Source of the DNA: Orlajensenia sp001423545
GTDB taxonomy: Bacteria > Actinomycetota > Actinomycetes > Actinomycetales > Microbacteriaceae
DNA: 64,000 nucleotides
Assembly (NCBI GenBank): GCA_001423545.1
Contig: LMOK01000001.1
Coordinates: 930,001 to 994,000, forward strand
Direction: 5' to 3'
Each line of letters begins with the position of its first letter. The first letter of the stretch is position 1. The translations under genes were made by a program, and so were the position numbers. The notes beneath the pieces were generated by a model, which ran no database searches, was not told the origin of the DNA, and saw only the letters and a program-made list of their open reading frames with translations. This document shows positions 17,147 to 24,664 of this stretch, piece by piece.

Positions 17147-17770
17147 ATGCCCAGCCGACTGCACAGCGCCTCCATCGTCGCTCTCCTTCCCGCCGTCCTG
17201 GCGGTCGGTCTGCTGGCCGGCTGCACGCCGGACGCCGGAACGCCGAACCCGTCGACATCCGCACCGTCCGATTCGGCGACGGGCGGCGCCTCGGAGGAGC
17301 CGACGAGCGACCCCAGCCCCACCCCGACGGTGCCTGCCGGCACGCCGATCACCATCGGCTGCGACGAGCTGCTGACGACCGAGGACGTGTACGCCTTCAA
17401 CCCGAACTTCGGTCCCGCGGCCGACTACACCCCGACGGCCGACTCGGCAGTGGCTGCAGCCGCCGCCGACAACGGCCTCGCCTGCGGCTGGAGCAACCAG
17501 AGCAGCGGGGAGCTGATCGAGGTCGCCGTGGCGCAGCCCGACCCCGACCAGCTCGTGACGGTGAAGCAGAACGCTGCGGCCACGATGAACGCCGTTCCCA
17601 CCTATGGCACTCCCCCGGCCGTCGACGGGTTCTTCTCGCAGTCGCAGGACACCGGCACCGTGCAGGTCTTCACCGAGTCCGGCTACTGGGTGGTGGCCCG
17701 ATCGACGGCGTTCTTCGAGCCGGGCGATGCCGTCGGCATCATCACGCCCGCGTTGTCGCACCTGCCGTAG
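17147..17770 (+). CDS. Hypothetical lipoprotein
   Basis: Exported lipoprotein of 207 residues whose function I do not recognise. The lipobox LLAGC puts the lipidated Cys near residue 26. A Ser/Thr/Pro/Asp-rich linker (about 28-65) follows, then a globular domain of about 140 residues with two further Cys (IGCDELL and LACGWSN) that could form a disulfide. Similar short actinobacterial lipoproteins are annotated only as hypothetical. It is divergent from argS. Confidence 0.8.
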   Translation: MPSRLHSASIVALLPAVLAVGLLAGCTPDAGTPNPSTSAPSDSATGGASEEPTSDPSPTPTVPAGTPITIGCDELLTTEDVYAFNPNFGPAADYTPTADSAVAAAAADNGLACGWSNQSSGELIEVAVAQPDPDQLVTVKQNAAATMNAVPTYGTPPAVDGFFSQSQDTGTVQVFTESGYWVVARSTAFFEPGDAVGIITPALSHLP

Positions 17771-17821
17771 CGGTCGGAACGAGGGCCCCCGCGGACGGCG
17801 TCGACGGCGTCGTGCATGGGG

Positions 17822-17827
17822 TATTCT
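17822..17827 (+). promoter_or_regulatory. Putative tRNA-Arg promoter -10
   Basis: TATTCT ends 11 nt before the mature tRNA 5' end, a fitting distance for a short leader. The -35 region is poor. Confidence 0.4.
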
Positions 17828-17838
17828 CGTTCGAGTGC

Positions 17839-17911
17839 GCCTCCGTAGCTCAGGGGATAGAGCGTCGGTTTCCGGTACCGTAGGTCGGGGGTTCGAATCC
17901 CTCCGGGGGCA
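17839..17911 (+). tRNA. tRNA-Arg (anticodon CCG)
   Basis: 73 nt without encoded CCA. Acceptor stem GCCTCCG/CGGGGGC (7 pairs, one G-U), D-stem GCTC/GAGC, anticodon stem with loop TTCCGGT giving anticodon CCG (reads CGG), T-stem GGGGG/CCCTC around TTCGAAT, discriminator A. The outermost anticodon-stem pair is T-T, otherwise the cloverleaf is clean. It lies close to argS, as in many actinobacteria. Confidence 0.97.
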
Positions 17912-17921
17912 CTGTCGTGAG

Positions 17922-17952
17922 ACGCCCGATCCGTCAAGGATCGGGCGTTCTC
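17922..17952 (+). terminator. Terminator after tRNA-Arg
   Basis: Perfect 11-bp stem (17922-17932 with 17938-17948) with loop GTCAA, followed by T-rich TTCTCT. It insulates pcm from the tRNA transcript. Confidence 0.85.
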
Positions 17953-17998
17953 TCGTTCGCCGGCCGTGTTCCGGGTGCAGAATCGATGGAGAGCCATC

Positions 17999-18675
17999 GT
18001 GGACGGACGCATCTCATCCGACGACATGGTGTCGCGGCAACTCGAGGCCCGCGGCATTAGGGATCCCGCCGTGCTCGCCGCCATGCGCACGGTGCCGCGT
18101 GAACGGTTCGTACCGCAGGGACTGATCGCCCGGGCCCACGACGACAAGCCGTTGCCCATCGGCTCCGACCAGACCATCTCGCAGCCCTACATCGTCGCGC
18201 TGATGCTCGAGGCCGCCGAGCTGGGGCCGACAGCGAGGGTGCTCGACGTCGGGACCGGCAGCGGATACGCCGCCGCCGTCACCGCCGAGCTCGCCCTGCA
18301 CGTCGTCTCCATCGAGCGCATCCCCGAACTCGCGGATGCCGCCGCCCGGCGCCTGCGGTCGCTCGGCTACGCCGACATCACCGTGCTCGTCGGCGACGGC
18401 ACTCTCGGTGCGCCGGAGCACGCCCCCTTCGACGCGATCATCGCCGCCGCAGCGGGATCCGGCATTCCTCCGGCCTGGGTGCCCAGCTCGCGCCGCACGG
18501 ACGGATCGTGCTGCCCATCGAGGCGGCATCCGGCCGTCAGGAGCTCATCGTCGCCATGGTCGGCCACGACGGCGGACTGGTGCGTCGCAGCCTGGGAGCC
18601 GTGCTGTTCGTCCCGCTGATCGGGGAGGCCGGCCTGAAGCGAGGACGCCCCGGCGGGCGCCATCGGCGGGGATGA
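17999..18675 (+). pseudogene. pcm: Protein-L-isoaspartate O-methyltransferase, frameshifted
   Basis: Family role: SAM-dependent repair of isoaspartyl residues in aged proteins. From GTG 17999 (GGAG 7 nt upstream) the frame gives a normal start, SQPYIVALMLEAA and the SAM motif VLDVGTGSGY. Near 18473-18476 the family sequence leaves this frame: one frame runs on as unrelated Ser/Arg-rich sequence to 18619, while the -1 frame gives the expected C-terminus (LGAQLAPHGRIVLPIEAASG, then VPLIGEAGLK) to the stop at 18675. Restoring one C (GCCTGG to GCCCTGG) would join them. Either a real 1-nt deletion or a sequencing error; no slippery heptamer is seen. Confidence 0.85.
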
Positions 18676-18755
18676 CGAGTCGCGGTGCAGCGTGCCCGCG
18701 ACTGGTGCGCGTGCACGCCTGCCGTCGTCGCTGCGCCGAAGGGCATCCGAAGGGG

Positions 18756-18761
18756 CATACT
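18756..18761 (+). promoter_or_regulatory. Putative leaderless -10 box
   Basis: CATACT ends 7 nt before GTG 18769. It keeps the -10 element's key A and T positions but not the first T. GAGG in the spacer could also act as a ribosome site on a longer transcript. Confidence 0.3.
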
Positions 18762-18768
18762 GAGGATC

Positions 18769-19602
18769 GTGCCGGCGACGTTCATAGTGGTTCCCCAGTG
18801 GCAGGGCTCGGTGTCAGCCCGAGCCATGAGGCTCATCGACGGCGCGGATGCGATCCGCGGCGACCTGCCGTCGTCCGCGACCCGCTCCGTCGAGGTTCCG
18901 ATCGGCGCCGGTGAGGCGCTCGAGACCGGCATCGCGCGGTTCTCCTCCGTGGTGCGGGTGCGTGATCGCCTGCGCGAGACACTGGCCGAGCTCGACGGCC
19001 CGACCGTCGTGATCGGCGGCGACTGCGCTGTCTCGCTCGCCGCGGTCGAACGGGCTGCGGCATCCGGAGACGACCTCGCGGTCATCTGGTTCGACGCCCA
19101 CCCCGACCTCAACACTCCGGAGTCCAGCCCGTCGGGAGGGTTCGGCGGCATGGTGCTGCGCACCCTGCTCGGTGACGGCGCGGAGGAACTCGTTCCGCCC
19201 GAGGGCTCCCGGGTGCGCGCCGATCGCCTCGTGCTCGGCGGCGTGCGCGACGTCGACCTGGGCGAGGAGCTGTACATCGCCGGGAACGGCATCCGATCGC
19301 TCACGGTCGATGAGTTGGCGACTCCGGATGCTCTCGTCGCGGCGCTGCTGGCGACCGGTGCGAGCCGCGTGTACGTGCACGTCGACCTCGATGTGCTCGA
19401 CCCCGCCGCACTCAGCGGGCTCGACTACCCCGAGCCCTTCGGCCTCTCCGTCGAGACCCTGACCGCGCTCATCGGCGCGGTGCGCGCGCAGTCGACGCTG
19501 GTGGGAGCGACCATCGCGGGATTCGCCCCGGCGACCCCGGCGGATGCCGCGGACGACCTCCCCGCGATCCTGCGGATCATCGGGGCGCTCACCCGAGGCT
19601 GA
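18769..19602 (+). CDS. Arginase/agmatinase-fold protein with altered metal site
   Basis: Ureohydrolase-fold protein of 277 residues. Metal motifs DAHPDLN (Asp109, His111, Asp113) and DLDVLDP (Asp206, Asp208) are present. The first metal ligand motif GGDHS is GGDC here (Cys86 in place of His), and the usual HGMP segment after the Asn reads GFGGMV, so the substrate-binding His is missing. The family includes arginase, agmatinase and formiminoglutamase, but these changes make any of those activities doubtful. GTG 18769 starts the family-like VVPQWQGS region. The gene lies 93 bp after the pcm reading frame. Confidence 0.8.
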   Translation: MPATFIVVPQWQGSVSARAMRLIDGADAIRGDLPSSATRSVEVPIGAGEALETGIARFSSVVRVRDRLRETLAELDGPTVVIGGDCAVSLAAVERAAASGDDLAVIWFDAHPDLNTPESSPSGGFGGMVLRTLLGDGAEELVPPEGSRVRADRLVLGGVRDVDLGEELYIAGNGIRSLTVDELATPDALVAALLATGASRVYVHVDLDVLDPAALSGLDYPEPFGLSVETLTALIGAVRAQSTLVGATIAGFAPATPADAADDLPAILRIIGALTRG

Positions 19603-19642
19603 GCGCCCTGTCAAGCACTCCCGTCCGCACCGGGGCGGCGGT

Positions 19643-19648
19643 TAGGCT
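19643..19648 (+). promoter_or_regulatory. Putative leaderless -10 box
   Basis: TAGGCT ends exactly 6 nt before the ATG at 19655, and no Shine-Dalgarno sequence lies in the spacer. Confidence 0.5.
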
Positions 19649-19654
19649 GCCGAC

Positions 19655-21109
19655 ATGACGACGCGTGCGTACGACCTCATCATCATCGGAGCCGGTCCCG
19701 TGGGCGAGAACGTGGCGGATCGAGCGGCATCCGGCGGCCTCTCGGTCGTGATCGTGGAGGCCGAGCTCATCGGCGGCGAGTGCTCCTACTGGGCCTGCAT
19801 CCCGTCGAAGGCGATCCTGCGCCCCGGCGCAGCCATCGCCGCGGCCAAGCGCGTGGGAGGAGCGGCCGAGGCCGTGACGGGCTCGATCGACGTGGCCGCC
19901 GTGCTGAAGCGCCGCGACTACTGGGTGAGCGACTGGGACGACAGCGGCCAGGTGGAGTGGCTGCAGGGCGTCGGCGTCGACCTGGTGCGCGGTCACGGCC
20001 GCATCACCGGTCCGCGCGCCGTGTCGGTGACGGGCCCCGACGGATCGATCACGTCCCTCGTCGCCCACCACGCCGTCGTTGTGAGCACGGGCTCTGCGGC
20101 GCTGATCCCCGACGTGCCGGGGCTCGCCGAGATCGAGCCGTGGACCAGCCGCGAGGCCACGGGCGTGCAGACGGTTCCGAAGCGCCTCGCGATCCTCGGC
20201 GGCGGCGTCGTCGCGGCCGAGATGGCCACGGCCTACGTGTCGTTCGGCACCGAGGTCACGCTGATCGCCCGCAGCGGACTGCTGGGCGGCCTCGAGCCCT
20301 TCGCCGGCGAGGCCGTGCTGGCCGCGCTGCGCGAGGCCGGGGCATCCGTTCACCTCGGACGATCCATCGCCTCCGCGAGCCGCACCGACGCCGGCGAGGT
20401 GGAGTACACCCTCGACGACGGCACCGCGCTGGTGGCCGACGAGCTCCTGGTCGCCACCGGGCGCACGCCGCGCACCGAGGACCTCGGCCTCGAGACCGTC
20501 GGGCTGAAGCCGGGCAGCTGGCTCGACGTCGACGAGACCCTGCGCGTGCTCACCCACGGCAACCCGCAGCTCGAGGGCGGATGGCTCTACGCCGTCGGCG
20601 ACGTCAACCATCGCGTGCTGCTCACGCACCAGGGCAAGTACCAGGGCCGGGCCGCCGGAGACGTCATCGTCGCCCGCGCCCAAGGACTGGCCCAGGACGG
20701 CGGCACGTGGGGTGTGCACGCCGCGACGGCCGACCACCGGGCCGTGCCGTCCGTGGTGTTCTCCGATCCCGAGGTGGCATCGGTCGGACTCACGGCGGAT
20801 GCCGCCGAGAAGGCCGGCCTGCGGGTGAAGGTGCTCGACTACGACCTCGGCGCCGTGTCGGGCTCCGGCCTGCACGCCGACGGCTACACCGGTCAGGTGC
20901 GTGCCATCGTGGACCTCGACCGCGAGGTCCTCGTGGGCATGACCCTGCTCGGCCCCGACGTCGCGGAGATGCTGCACGCCGCCACCATCGCCATCGTCGG
21001 CGAGGTGCCGATGGCGCGGCTCTGGCACGCGGTCCCGGCCTTTCCCACCATGAGCGAGGTGTGGCTGCGCCTGCTCGAGGCCTACGGCCGCCCGGAGGCC
21101 GAGGACTGA
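19655..21109 (+). CDS. FAD-dependent pyridine nucleotide-disulfide oxidoreductase
   Basis: Cytoplasmic flavoprotein of 484 residues from the dihydrolipoamide dehydrogenase/mercuric reductase family. FAD-binding IIIGAGPVGENVA (about 9-21), redox-active disulfide in ECSYWACIPSKA, NAD(P)-binding LAILGGGVVAAEMA, FAD second site LYAVGDVN, and a C-terminal dimerisation domain ending HAVPAFPTMSEVWLRLLEAY. The Cys spacing CSYWAC fits a real disulfide reductase. The substrate cannot be told from sequence; no lipoate-enzyme genes are adjacent, so a role as pyruvate-dehydrogenase E3 is not favoured. Confidence 0.88.
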   Translation: MTTRAYDLIIIGAGPVGENVADRAASGGLSVVIVEAELIGGECSYWACIPSKAILRPGAAIAAAKRVGGAAEAVTGSIDVAAVLKRRDYWVSDWDDSGQVEWLQGVGVDLVRGHGRITGPRAVSVTGPDGSITSLVAHHAVVVSTGSAALIPDVPGLAEIEPWTSREATGVQTVPKRLAILGGGVVAAEMATAYVSFGTEVTLIARSGLLGGLEPFAGEAVLAALREAGASVHLGRSIASASRTDAGEVEYTLDDGTALVADELLVATGRTPRTEDLGLETVGLKPGSWLDVDETLRVLTHGNPQLEGGWLYAVGDVNHRVLLTHQGKYQGRAAGDVIVARAQGLAQDGGTWGVHAATADHRAVPSVVFSDPEVASVGLTADAAEKAGLRVKVLDYDLGAVSGSGLHADGYTGQVRAIVDLDREVLVGMTLLGPDVAEMLHAATIAIVGEVPMARLWHAVPAFPTMSEVWLRLLEAYGRPEAED

Positions 21110-21128
21110 GATCGGGAGCGGCCGCGCC

Positions 21129-21134
21129 TAGGCT
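21129..21134 (+). promoter_or_regulatory. Putative leaderless -10 box
   Basis: TAGGCT ends 6 nt before ATG 21141; the spacer GAGGCC carries a partial ribosome site. Confidence 0.45.
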
Positions 21135-21140
21135 GAGGCC

Positions 21141-21500
21141 ATGAAGCGCATCCTCTTCGACTCGGGGTTCAGCCGCCTGGGCTACCTCTACGGCACCACC
21201 GTCGGCTTCACCTGGGGCTTCCTCTGGAGCACGGGCCGCGTCGAGAAGCGCGAGGGGCTCTGGGTGTTCCGCGGGCTGCCGAACTGGGCCTATCGCCGAG
21301 GCGGAGTCTGCGTCGGGGGCTGCTACCTCACCGGGCAGAACGTGACGGATGCCGTGCTCGAGCACGAGGCCGTGCACAAGCGGCAATGGCAGCGCTACGG
21401 ATTCCTCATGCCGGTGCTCTACCTGGTCGCCGGGCGCGACCCGCTGAAGAACCGCTTCGAGGTCGAGGCGGGTCTCGAGAAGGGCGGCTACCTGCGGTAG
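21141..21500 (+). CDS. Small conserved protein with HEXXH motif
   Basis: A 119-residue protein of unknown function. A hydrophobic N-terminal part (LGYLYGTTVGFTWGFLW) may lie at the membrane. LEHEAVHKRQW contains HEAVH (His75, Glu76, His79), the pattern of a zinc-metallopeptidase site, and NRFEVEAGLEKGGY near the end could supply a third, acidic ligand. I recall similar short actinobacterial proteins carrying the label 'Fe-S oxidoreductase', but no cysteine cluster supports it (Cys is present only in VCVGGCY). Metallopeptidase activity is inference. Confidence 0.78.
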   Translation: MKRILFDSGFSRLGYLYGTTVGFTWGFLWSTGRVEKREGLWVFRGLPNWAYRRGGVCVGGCYLTGQNVTDAVLEHEAVHKRQWQRYGFLMPVLYLVAGRDPLKNRFEVEAGLEKGGYLR

Positions 21501-21506
21501 TCCTGC

Positions 21507-21589
21507 GCTCGCCGAGGACCGAGCGAAGCGACCGTCCGAAGCGACCATCGAGCGCGCTTCGGCCGCGGCTGCGCCGGGCCTCAGCGAGC
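21507..21589. repeat. Dispersed intergenic repeat, copy 1
   Basis: The first 37 bases match 26679-26715 at 34 positions, and both copies later contain CCGGGCCTC. Within this copy GCTCGCCGAGG (21507-21517) and CCTCAGCGAGC (21579-21589) are inverted with one mismatch, so it can fold. It lies between a gene end and the terminator below. Confidence 0.65.
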
Positions 21590-21610
21590 AGGGTTCCGCG
21601 CTGGACGCAG

Positions 21611-21644
21611 CAGTGCCCCGCCCGGTGTTCCGGGCGGGGCACTG
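21611..21644. terminator. Bidirectional terminator
   Basis: Perfect 15-bp stem (21611-21625 with 21630-21644) with loop TGTT between two convergent genes, the small HEXXH protein and the siderophore-binding lipoprotein. Confidence 0.85.
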
Positions 21645-21661
21645 TGCTCTGCTGAAGCGGC

Positions 21662-22684
21662 TCAGCTCTGGGCGGCCGCCGCGCTCAGCGATGCCACGAG
21701 GTCGTCGAGACCCCACGTGAGCGAGAGCGCCGTGGGCGGGGAGACCGCAGCGATGAACTCGGTTCCGACGACCTGGGCGGCAGCGCCGCGTCCGACAGCC
21801 GGCAGTGCCTTCGTCGTCGGCGTGGTGAGGAAGGCGTCGGCCTCCTCCTGGGTGTCGGAGTAGCTCAGGATGATGTCGCTGTCGAGCTTGTCCAGCTGCT
21901 CGTAGCTCAGCGTGTAGTAGAACGGGGCGTCACCGTTGTCGAGCTCGTCGACGGAGGGCGCGTTCTTCAGGCCGAGGGCCGAGAGGAACTCGACGCGCGG
22001 GTCCGCCGACTTGTAGACGTAGAAGGTTCCGCCGACGTCCCACACGGCCGCGATCGTCTTGCCGTTGAGCTCGGGGTGGGCCTCTGCCTGGTCAGCGAGC
22101 GTCTTGTCGAGCTCTGCCAGCACGGCGTCGGCCTCGGCGGACTTGCCGAGGGCCTCGCCCACGGTCGAGATGACGTCGCGCCACGGGGTGGTCCAGGCGT
22201 CGCCGGTGTAGGCCACGACGGGAGCGATGTCGCTCAGGGTGTCGTACTGCTCCTGCGTGACGCCGGAGTACGGCGCGAGGATGACGTCGGGCTCGGCCTC
22301 GATGATCTCCTCGTACGGCACGGTCTCGCCGTCATCGGTGAGGAGGGTGGGCGTCTCGGCACCCAGCTCCTCGAGCTTCTTCGCGACCCAGGGCAGAACG
22401 CCGTCGGCGTTGGCGCCGTAGCTCTGCTGCGCCATCGCGACGGGTACGACGCCGACGGCCAGCGCGGCCTCGGTGCTGCCCCAGCCCCACGTGGCGACAC
22501 GGGTGGGAGCCGCCTCGATCTCGGCGGTGCCGAAGTTCGACTCGAAGCTGACGGGGAAGGCATCGCTCGACGCTGAAGTGGTCTCGTCGGAGCCCGACGG
22601 GGAGGCGGCGCATCCGGAGAGGACGAGAGCTGTCGCTGCAGCTGCAGCGAGGGCCACGTGGCGGATGCGGGGTCTGAAGGGCAT
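21662..22684 (-). CDS. Iron-siderophore ABC transporter binding lipoprotein
   Basis: Binds ferric siderophore outside the membrane and delivers it to the permeases encoded upstream. 340 residues; lipobox VLSGC (Cys25) with a short Ser-rich linker; FepB/FhuD-type periplasmic fold with RVATWGWGSTEAALAVGVVPVAM, AEPDVILAPYSGV and a long helix joining the two lobes. GGGAG lies upstream of the ATG. A DtxR-type box 30 nt upstream, separate from the one before the operon, suggests an additional iron-controlled start for this most-needed component. Confidence 0.92.
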   Translation of the reverse strand: MPFRPRIRHVALAAAAATALVLSGCAASPSGSDETTSASSDAFPVSFESNFGTAEIEAAPTRVATWGWGSTEAALAVGVVPVAMAQQSYGANADGVLPWVAKKLEELGAETPTLLTDDGETVPYEEIIEAEPDVILAPYSGVTQEQYDTLSDIAPVVAYTGDAWTTPWRDVISTVGEALGKSAEADAVLAELDKTLADQAEAHPELNGKTIAAVWDVGGTFYVYKSADPRVEFLSALGLKNAPSVDELDNGDAPFYYTLSYEQLDKLDSDIILSYSDTQEEADAFLTTPTTKALPAVGRGAAAQVVGTEFIAAVSPPTALSLTWGLDDLVASLSAAAAQS

Positions 22685-22713
22685 GGAGGTCTCCCGGTAG
22701 AAAGTGGGGGTGT

Positions 22714-22732
22714 TTAGGGTAGCCTACCCTAA
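22714..22732 (-). promoter_or_regulatory. DtxR/IdeR-type iron box before the binding-protein gene
   Basis: TTAGGGTAGCCTACCCTAA closely matches the known DtxR/IdeR consensus TTAGGTTAGGCTAACCTAA and is itself almost fully palindromic. On the minus strand a TAGGCT -10 box lies inside it, so iron-loaded repressor would block RNA polymerase. It lies immediately before the ATPase stop codon. Confidence 0.9.
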
Positions 22733-22733
22733 T

Positions 22734-23597
22734 TCAGTCGGCGCGGTGGTGCCGACCGATGGGGATGACGAGTGGTGAGCCGGCGACGGGATCCGTCGTC
22801 ACGACGCAGTCGAGGTCGAATGCCGCCCGCACGATGTCCGCCGTGATGACCTCGGTCGGAGTTCCCTGCGCCACGATGCTGCCCGACGACATCACGACGA
22901 GGTGATCGGCGTAGCGCGCGGCGAGGTTCAGGTCGTGCAGCACCATGACGACGGTGGCGCCGCGATCGCGGTTCAGATCGGTCAGCAGGTCGAGCAGTTC
23001 GAGCTGGTGAGTCGCGTCGAGGAAGGTCGTCGGCTCGTCGAGCAGCACGATGTCGCTGCGCTGGGCGAGCACCATGGCGATCCACACCCGCTGGCGCTGA
23101 CCGCCGGAGAGTTCCTCCACCCGGCGGTCGGCCAGCTCCAGGGTCGCCGTCGCGGCCAGCGACTCGGCCACGATACGGTCGTCGTCGCTGGAGCGCGAGC
23201 GGAACCAGCCCTGATGCGGATGCCGCCCTCGGGCGACCAGGTCCGACACGAGCACTCCGTCGGGGGCGACAGGCTGCTGCGGCAGCACCGAGATCACCTT
23301 CGCGACATCGCGCGGCGAGAGGCCGCCGAGGTCGCGGCCATCGAGGGTGAAGGTGCCCGCGGTGGGACGCAGGAGACGCGCGAATCCGCGCAGCAGTGTG
23401 GACTTTCCGCAGGCGTTCGGACCGACGATGACAGTGATGCCGCCGTCGGGCAGCGCGAGGCTGAGACCGTCGACGATGGTGCGGTCGTCGTAGCCGAGCG
23501 AGACGGCCTCGGCCCGCAGGTCGTGGGCACGACGCGCCGGCTCCGATGCGGCCCGCCCGGGCACGTCGGGGTCGGGAGTCTGGGGTGCTGACGTCAT
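22734..23597 (-). CDS. Iron-siderophore ABC transporter ATPase
   Basis: Powers ferric-siderophore import. 287 residues with Walker A GPNACGKST, Q-loop LPQQPV, signature LSGGQRQR, Walker B IVLLDEPT and the switch His in VLHDLN. The FepC-type hallmark GRHPHQGWF is present. The ATG overlaps the stop of the permease gene by 4 bp. An N-terminal extension of about 25 residues is Pro/Ala-rich. Confidence 0.94.
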   Translation of the reverse strand: MTSAPQTPDPDVPGRAASEPARRAHDLRAEAVSLGYDDRTIVDGLSLALPDGGITVIVGPNACGKSTLLRGFARLLRPTAGTFTLDGRDLGGLSPRDVAKVISVLPQQPVAPDGVLVSDLVARGRHPHQGWFRSRSSDDDRIVAESLAATATLELADRRVEELSGGQRQRVWIAMVLAQRSDIVLLDEPTTFLDATHQLELLDLLTDLNRDRGATVVMVLHDLNLAARYADHLVVMSSGSIVAQGTPTEVITADIVRAAFDLDCVVTTDPVAGSPLVIPIGRHHRAD

Positions 23598-24664
23598 CCG
23601 TCGGTTCCCTTCCGGTTGCCGGCCGCGATGAGCCAGAGCAGATAGGGGGCGCCGATGAGCCCCGTGATGATTCCGACGGGGACGCGCAGGCCGCCCGGGA
23701 GCAGGTGCTGGCCGATGATGTCGGCGAACACCACCACGGCGGCACCGACGAGGGCGGATGCGACGAGCGCCGCTCCCCCGTTCCGCACCAGCGACCGGGC
23801 GATGGGCGCCGAGACGAGGGCGACGAATGCGACGGGCCCGGCGAGAGCCGTGCCGACGGCGACCAGGGCGACGCCGAGCACGATCATGGCCGCCCGGGAG
23901 CGGGTGCTGTCGACGCCGAGGGCCCGCGCGGTGTCGTCGTCGAGCTGGAGGACCGGCATCCGTCTCGACAGGGCGACCACGAGGGCGAGCAGCACGACCA
24001 GGCTCGCCGCGGCGCTACCGACCTCGGGCCAACTGGTGTCTCCGATGCCGCCGATCATCCAGACGAGGGCCTCCGATGCGCCGCGCACGTCGGCGCGCGT
24101 GAGCAGGTAGCCGAGGGCGGCCTGCACCAGCGCAGCCAGCCCCACACCGATGAGCACGAACCTGTAGCCGACCAGCCCGCCGCGCCAGGCGAGCGCCCAC
24201 ATGAGGGCGGCGATGCCGAGGGCGCCGACGAAGGCCGCGATGCCGAGAGCAGCGCCGGTCTGCCCGAGCACGAGCAGGGTGAAGACCGCCGCGAGGCTCG
24301 CGCCCCCGGTGACGCCCAGGATGTCGGGGCTGGCCAGGGTGTTGCGCAGCGTGGTCTGGAAGAGCGCGCCGGCGAGTCCGAACGCGACGCCGGCGACGAG
24401 GGCCGTCGTCACCCTCGGCAGGCGCAGCCTGAACACGATGAGCTCCTGCACGCGGGTGCCCTGTCCCACCAGGGTGGCGACGATGTCGGCCGGGGAGAGT
24501 CCGGATGCTCCGAGCGAGAGGGCCGTGATGACGCCGAGCAGCACCACGGCCGCCAGCGCCGCACCGACGACGAGGGTGCGGCGGCGGCGGCGCATCCGCC
24601 CGCCGACGACCTGGGCGATCCCCTTTTCGATGACTCCGGCGCCGACGCCGGTCACGGCGCTCAC
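23594..24664 (-). CDS. Iron-siderophore ABC transporter permease (FepG-like)
   Basis: FecCD-family membrane subunit of 356 residues with about nine to ten transmembrane helices after an arginine-rich cytoplasmic start (MRRRRR). Family marks include LRLPRVTTALVAGVAFGLAGALFQTTLRNTLASPDILGV and VAFVALVSAPIARSL; the latter region contacts the ATPase. GTG 24664 overlaps the previous permease stop by 4 bp. It forms a heterodimer with the product of the preceding gene. Confidence 0.92.
   Translation of the reverse strand: MSAVTGVGAGVIEKGIAQVVGGRMRRRRRTLVVGAALAAVVLLGVITALSLGASGLSPADIVATLVGQGTRVQELIVFRLRLPRVTTALVAGVAFGLAGALFQTTLRNTLASPDILGVTGGASLAAVFTLLVLGQTGAALGIAAFVGALGIAALMWALAWRGGLVGYRFVLIGVGLAALVQAALGYLLTRADVRGASEALVWMIGGIGDTSWPEVGSAAASLVVLLALVVALSRRMPVLQLDDDTARALGVDSTRSRAAMIVLGVALVAVGTALAGPVAFVALVSAPIARSLVRNGGAALVASALVGAAVVVFADIIGQHLLPGGLRVPVGIITGLIGAPYLLWLIAAGNRKGTDG

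Noticed and set aside
18470..18480. Programmed -1 frameshift in pcm
   Set aside because: No slippery heptamer and no strong hairpin directly after the site; the family is not known to use frameshifting.
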